Below, one piece after another: positions 60,565 through 64,000 of a stretch of 64,000 nt of DNA. The position numbers were made by a program, and so were the translations under genes. Each line of letters begins with the position of its first letter. Position 1 is the stretch's first letter. The notes below the pieces were generated by a model that saw nothing but the letters and a program-made list of their open reading frames with translations, was not told the DNA's origin and made no database searches. Location of the stretch: NCBI GenBank assembly GCA_024699855.1, contig JAMPIQ010000001.1:14136001-14200000 (forward strand), written 5' to 3'. This DNA is from Aphelenchoides besseyi (lineage: Eukaryota; Nematoda; Chromadorea; Rhabditida; Aphelenchoididae).

Positions 60565-61698
60565 TTACGGGAATTGTCGAATTTCCTTTCTTTTCTTATT
60601 CGAGACAAACTGCAATCTATTAACTCCATACGGATTCGATTGCAGTTGATATGGATTTTGAGGCTGATAGTTTCCGGGCTAATAAGGATTACCATCGGGA
60701 ATGCCATTGTTTGGATTTCTATAACCGCAGTTTCCATTTTGAAGTTCCGGCACATTCTCAAAATCACAACTTAAATAGCAGATTCAAATATCTTACTTGA
60801 CGACGTTTGAAATGCCTAAACAAATTATGTAAGTCGTTAATAGCATCAACAACTTACGTTCTCATTTAATTTTGTAAAAATATATTCCGCACATTGTAAA
60901 CCATAGTTTAAGCACAACATAAAATATAATGTCTGTGCTTCAGTTTTTTGATTTTGGCGTTTGTAGAACATAGGCTGCAACTCATCACCGGTCGTTGATG
61001 GTAATTTCGAAAGTACATCGTTTGTTTTTACAATCTCAACATCAAAGAATTCTGACATAACATGAAGTCGCATTTCATGTTTTATAACTGCGGTTAGCGA
61101 ATTCTTCATTCCGGTCTAAAAACATCTTTACACGTAATTTGAAATAAGTTTTCACCTGTTGGTTCTACGTTGCTTATGCGTTGAGAATGTAGTCATCCTG
61201 CTTCTGAACAATTTTATGTACTGAACATTAATGTTAACTTAGTTGTAGTCATGAAAATGTGCCTTAAGTGTTTCAAGATTCCATTTCTTAACTTCCATCG
61301 ATAAATTGTAGTAGTTTACTCCGTGCGTTCCGTCAGGCAATGCACTTTGCTGTATTGACAACTATGGATAATCTTCCAAAACTTTAGATCCCGAACTCAA
61401 AGCAGTTCAATACAAATCGTAGGAATGCAAATCTTAAGTTGTATGCTATTTAACTGGATGTCGAATGCGGATTAAAACCCGCCTCCGCCCACCTCTATAA
61501 ATTGTTTCTTGTTGCCCCTTCGCTCGATATAAACCGTTTTTTCTTATTCCTGTCTGTCTCGCTACGCAGTGGGAGAGACATGGATTTCATATTTTTGATA
61601 TCTTGCCAAACCACGTACTCGATTTTAACACATTTGGCTTCGACTTGCGACCACAACACAAATGTCAATCCAATTAAAAGCGTGTTGCTATTCATCAT
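60565..61698 (-). pseudogene. Degenerate paralogue of the repeat-protein gene
   Basis: The ATG at 61698 gives a signal peptide (LLIGLTFVLWSQVEA) followed by KCVKIEYVVWQDI, matching the KCVSVQNVPFQD start of the neighbour. An exon at about 61111-60858 reads VIKHEMRLHVMSEFFDVEIV and CLNYGLQCAEYIFTKLNEN before a GTAAGT donor. The last exon is short and Asn/Pro/Tyr-rich (NGNCGYRNPNNGIPDG, then GNYQPQNPYQLQSNPYG) and then basic (FVSNKKRKEIRQFP). TAG at 60679-60681 interrupts it after DGNPY, and the exon next to the signal peptide cannot be joined cleanly. The NQGGY array is absent. It is probably a decaying duplicate. Confidence 0.5.
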
Positions 61699-61853
61699 AA
61701 ACAACATCTGTGTACATTAGCTGATAAAACATGTTTATACTCAAGTAGCAGAATGAAAACGATTGTCTCCTAATCTTTGTTATTTACTCAATCTGCACAG
61801 TTAAAGGTCTTGAAGTAAGGATCCTGTTCATGTGAACGAACGGAAACAGACTA

Positions 61854-63217
61854 CACTCATCCAAATTAGTATAAATACCATTGAGTCCATTGCAGATTTT
61901 ATTGAGTGAGTGCGTAGAGAACATACATTTAGTAATCGGTAACATTAGCGTTACGGTTGATTACTTGGAATACGCGATTTGGCATTGAATGGACGAGATT
62001 CTGCAGAGTTGTTTCAGAAGTTTTGATCCATATCGATAAAATTGCTTTCTTGAGATCTTCAACTGATTGAAATTGACGGTTGTTTGCGTAAATTCTACAG
62101 ACCAAGTGCGATCAGAGATTTTCCATCGGATTTAGGTCTGGCGAACAAGACGGCCATTCCAAAAAGTCGATTTCATGGTTGGAAAGCCATTGCCGCGTTT
62201 CCCGGCTCGCATGACAAGATGCGTTGTCCTGTTGAAAAGTGAAATTTCGACGACTCCGACGGCGAAAGAACGGTAACAATTTCTCGTTGAGTACGCCAAT
62301 GTATTCGCAGCTGTTCATTCTTGAAGAAGTGAACGCAATGGTAACTTTCTCGTCAGCGCAAAACGATGCCCAAACCTGAAAAAACGGGATAAATGAGAAC
62401 ACAAGCTTTTCTTACCATAACCGATCCTCCGCCGAATTTGCGTCTTGAGAATGTTAAGAGCTCTTTCTGAGATCGTGCCAGTACGAATTGAATCAATCGG
62501 GACCATCCAAGTTGAACTTTTTCTCATCAGAAAAAACTACCTGAAATCGAACGGAGATCAAAGGGAAGAAACCGGTTATTTTACCTGTTCCCAATTGCGT
62601 GCCATGTTCTCTCGTGCAAAGGATAATCGCGCAGTCTTGTGTGTGTCTTTTAAGTTCGGTATCTTAGCCATTCGAGCACGTACAATGTGTGAATTACGGT
62701 GAATTGTCAAGCGAACAGTCTCGTTCGATACATCGAGATCCAGTTCCTGTCCGATTTTGGCTGCCGAGATGGTTGAATTGAAGGCCAATCGTCTAATCCT
62801 TTTTCTGTTTTTGTCAACTTCTTTGGGACACCGGTTCGTTTTCGTTGCCCGTAACCTTCAATTTGGAGAGGTACATCTGAACTCCACTTTTTGATCGACG
62901 AATCGTCTTTGCTATCCATGCGTATAAATGGCCATCTTCACGATAAGCATCAATTTGGACCTTTTCGACAACTGTAAGGCTTTTACCACGAGGCATTGAA
63001 AGAGAACGAAGATACAGCACGAGTATTTATACTAATTTGAAAGTCGAAAATATTTGATTACCTGTAACTTCTTTTAAAGTTGTATAAATCGCCCCAAATT
63101 TCCAGCAATCGTATTGTAATGCCTAATAAGCATGCAAACCAAAATTGAGAGAAATCGAACAAATACCCGCAAAGTTTCTTCGCAAACAGGAGAGAGTAAT
63201 ACTAATTTGGATGAGTG
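61854..63217 (-). mobile_element. Tc1-like (IS630-Tc1-mariner) DNA transposon, inactive
   Basis: The ends are perfect inverted repeats of at least 19 nt, CACTCATCCAAATTAGTAT, at 61854-61872 and 63199-63217, each flanked by TA (61852-61853 and 63218-63219), the hallmark target duplication of this superfamily. The 1,364-bp element carries a minus-strand transposase relic. An inner copy of part of the end, CAAATTAGTATAAATAC in reverse, lies at 63023-63039; the left end has this 17-mer within the end itself. The exact match of the two ends suggests fairly recent movement, probably powered by another copy, since the transposase is broken. Confidence 0.88.
62030..62996 (-). pseudogene. Tc1-like DD34E transposase, multiply disrupted
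   Basis: Starts MPRGKSLTVVEKVQIDAYRE at 62996 (N-terminal DNA-binding HTH). It continues YGQRKRTGVPKKLTKTEK and RIRRLAFNSTISAAKIGQEL, each in a different frame (two fr frameshifts near 62865 and 62795). A GTAAAA...TTTCAG intron then joins to FSDEKKFNLDGPD with the first catalytic Asp. Next come RRKFGGGSVM, a second intron, VWASFCADEKVTIAF and QQDNASCHASRETRQW (second Asp), then SPDLNPMEN (Glu), 34 residues after the second Asp. Further lesions: TGA after LDGPD, a TAA and frame change before RRKFGG, and TGA in place of the Trp after MENL. It cannot make active enzyme. Confidence 0.85.
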
Positions 63218-63507
63218 TATTCGTTCTTCGACCTCTCGGCAAGACGAATTCTCGGATAAATTCCGTCCAAATAATCAGCGGCTGATTGATGAAGTGCTCG
63301 AGCAGCATCGAAAAGACGAACGGTGAATTTTAAGTTACTAGGAGCTGTTAGAGAACTGACTTTACGTTTGGAGGCACTCGGTTTGCGCTTCAATCTTTTG
63401 GTTGGTTTCTTAGCAGCTTCGACAATCAAAACGATCAGCAGAAGGAAGGCAAATAGCGTTCGAACAGAGAACAATAGTAGTACAAGAGCACCTCCAGCGG
63501 CAAACAG
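63202..63507 (-). CDS. Small secreted basic protein whose stop codon was hit by the transposon
   Basis: The visible exon has a strong hydrophobic leader (VRTLFAFLLLIVLIVEAA) followed by KKPTKRLKRKPSASKRKV and FTVRLFDAARALHQSAADYL. The frame ends ...RSKNE then YTHPN and TAG (63202-63204), and the YTHPN-stop part is the transposon end. Removing the element and one TA restores GAA-TAG, so the native protein ended at RSKNE. No in-frame ATG lies in this exon; the frame is open back to a TGA near 63507, so a 5' exon or another start is needed. Lys/Arg-rich short secreted peptide of unknown family. Confidence 0.55.
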   Translation of the reverse strand: MFAAGGALVLLLFSVRTLFAFLLLIVLIVEAAKKPTKRLKRKPSASKRKVSSLTAPSNLKFTVRLFDAARALHQSAADYLDGIYPRIRLAERSKNEYTHPN

Positions 63508-63686
63508 TCACCCCCTCCTCCGCTTTCAAAATTCCAATTTCTGGGAACATTAGTTAAAGTTTGAGAGATTTTTAAGTTTAAAATGTGTGCCGATTCAAGG
63601 ACTGATCAATTTAAAGCGTGAATATTAATTTCAATAAAATGTTACCTTTTGCGGCCAAACTCAAAACGCATTTTGATTTTTAACTC

Positions 63687-63800
63687 ACTCGACCTTTTTC
63701 GTTGTGGCCTTACGTATGAAGTCAACGCGGAATCTTTCCACGAAAGCAGCTGCGCATTCGTTGGTTGCGGCGTCTTGTTGGGGAATTTTCGACAAATGAA
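63687..63800 (-). CDS. Possible exon of a gene at the window edge
   Basis: A minus-strand frame reads PQQDAATNECAAAFVERFRV, then DFIRKATTKKV, and meets a GTGAGT donor at about 63687. It looks protein-like but is short, and its upstream acceptor is uncertain. It may be a 5' exon of the small secreted-protein gene just downstream or part of another gene. Confidence 0.3.
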
Positions 63801-63932
63801 TTCGATTGGGATAAATTAAAGTTTATAAAAATGAATATTTTTGGTTTAGATCAGGGGTCGCAGGTCGATTTTCGAAAAACAAGTATTCGTTTCATTTATT
63901 AATCAAAACAAACATGATATACAGGGTGTCCC

Positions 63933-64000
63933 ATCACAACCTGAAGATTTTGAACGCTTATTTCTCGGCGATTTCTGAACCGTTTTATGCGGTTTTTTTG
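63933..64000. repeat. Possible transposon end cut by the window
   Basis: TATACAGGGTGTCCCATCAC has the CAGGGTGTCCCA form common at the ends of mariner-like and other DNA elements and follows a TA. The partner end is outside the window. Confidence 0.3.

Overview
This is nuclear DNA from a nematode, most likely a rhabditid-type worm. Most introns are only about 40-50 nt, with GT(A/G) donors and TTTCAG or TTTTAG acceptors. The gene families are typical of nematodes: tandem CYP13/25-like cytochrome P450s, a serpentine chemoreceptor, a receptor guanylate cyclase, a CPS-6/EndoG nuclease, PKN and many small secreted proteins. An eighteen-base start match and a GTCGC-containing decoding-site motif identify the small-subunit rRNA. 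I cannot name the species. Exon joins were inferred by eye from reading frames and splice signals.

Layout: 1-5 kb holds gene fragments, a dead non-LTR reverse transcriptase and a chemoreceptor carrying an in-frame TAG. From 5.8 to 25.3 kb lies a P450 cluster of five genes: four readable genes on the minus strand (5784-8006, 16994-19718, 20596-22804, 23248-25303) and one plus-strand copy (8642-10548) with nonsense, frameshift and splice-site lesions. Protein kinase N (10831-14705) sits inside the cluster, and a small gene lies on the opposite strand within a P450 intron. Two of the P450s share a 247-nt perfectly identical tract that includes an intron.

From 26.7 to 30.4 kb, four same-strand genes 143-203 bp apart may form an operon. 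The last encodes a small cysteine-rich protein with a CS-alpha-beta defensin pattern. From 30.4 to 40 kb there are a type I membrane protein, several unrecognised genes, two copies of a dispersed repeat, a 119-nt 5S rRNA gene and a 5'-deficient, frame-disrupted ZIP metal transporter. A complete rRNA unit (18S, 5.8S, 28S, all minus) fills 40.2-46.5 kb and is flanked on both sides by ordinary protein-coding genes instead of further rDNA repeats.

From 48.1 to 64 kb the genes are a receptor guanylate cyclase, a C2H2 zinc-finger protein, mitochondrial endonuclease G, a secreted Gly/Asn/Gln/Tyr-repeat protein broken by one 4-bp insertion, a decayed relative of it, and a Tc1-like DD34E transposon. 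The transposon has inserted exactly into the stop codon of a small secreted-protein gene and supplies a replacement stop from its own terminal repeat.

The most distinctive signals are the stop-codon transposon insertion, the single embedded rDNA unit, the P450 gene-conversion tract, a 5-nt micro-exon in a P450, the 4-bp frameshift in the repeat protein, and a possible -1 frameshift site in the ZIP gene.
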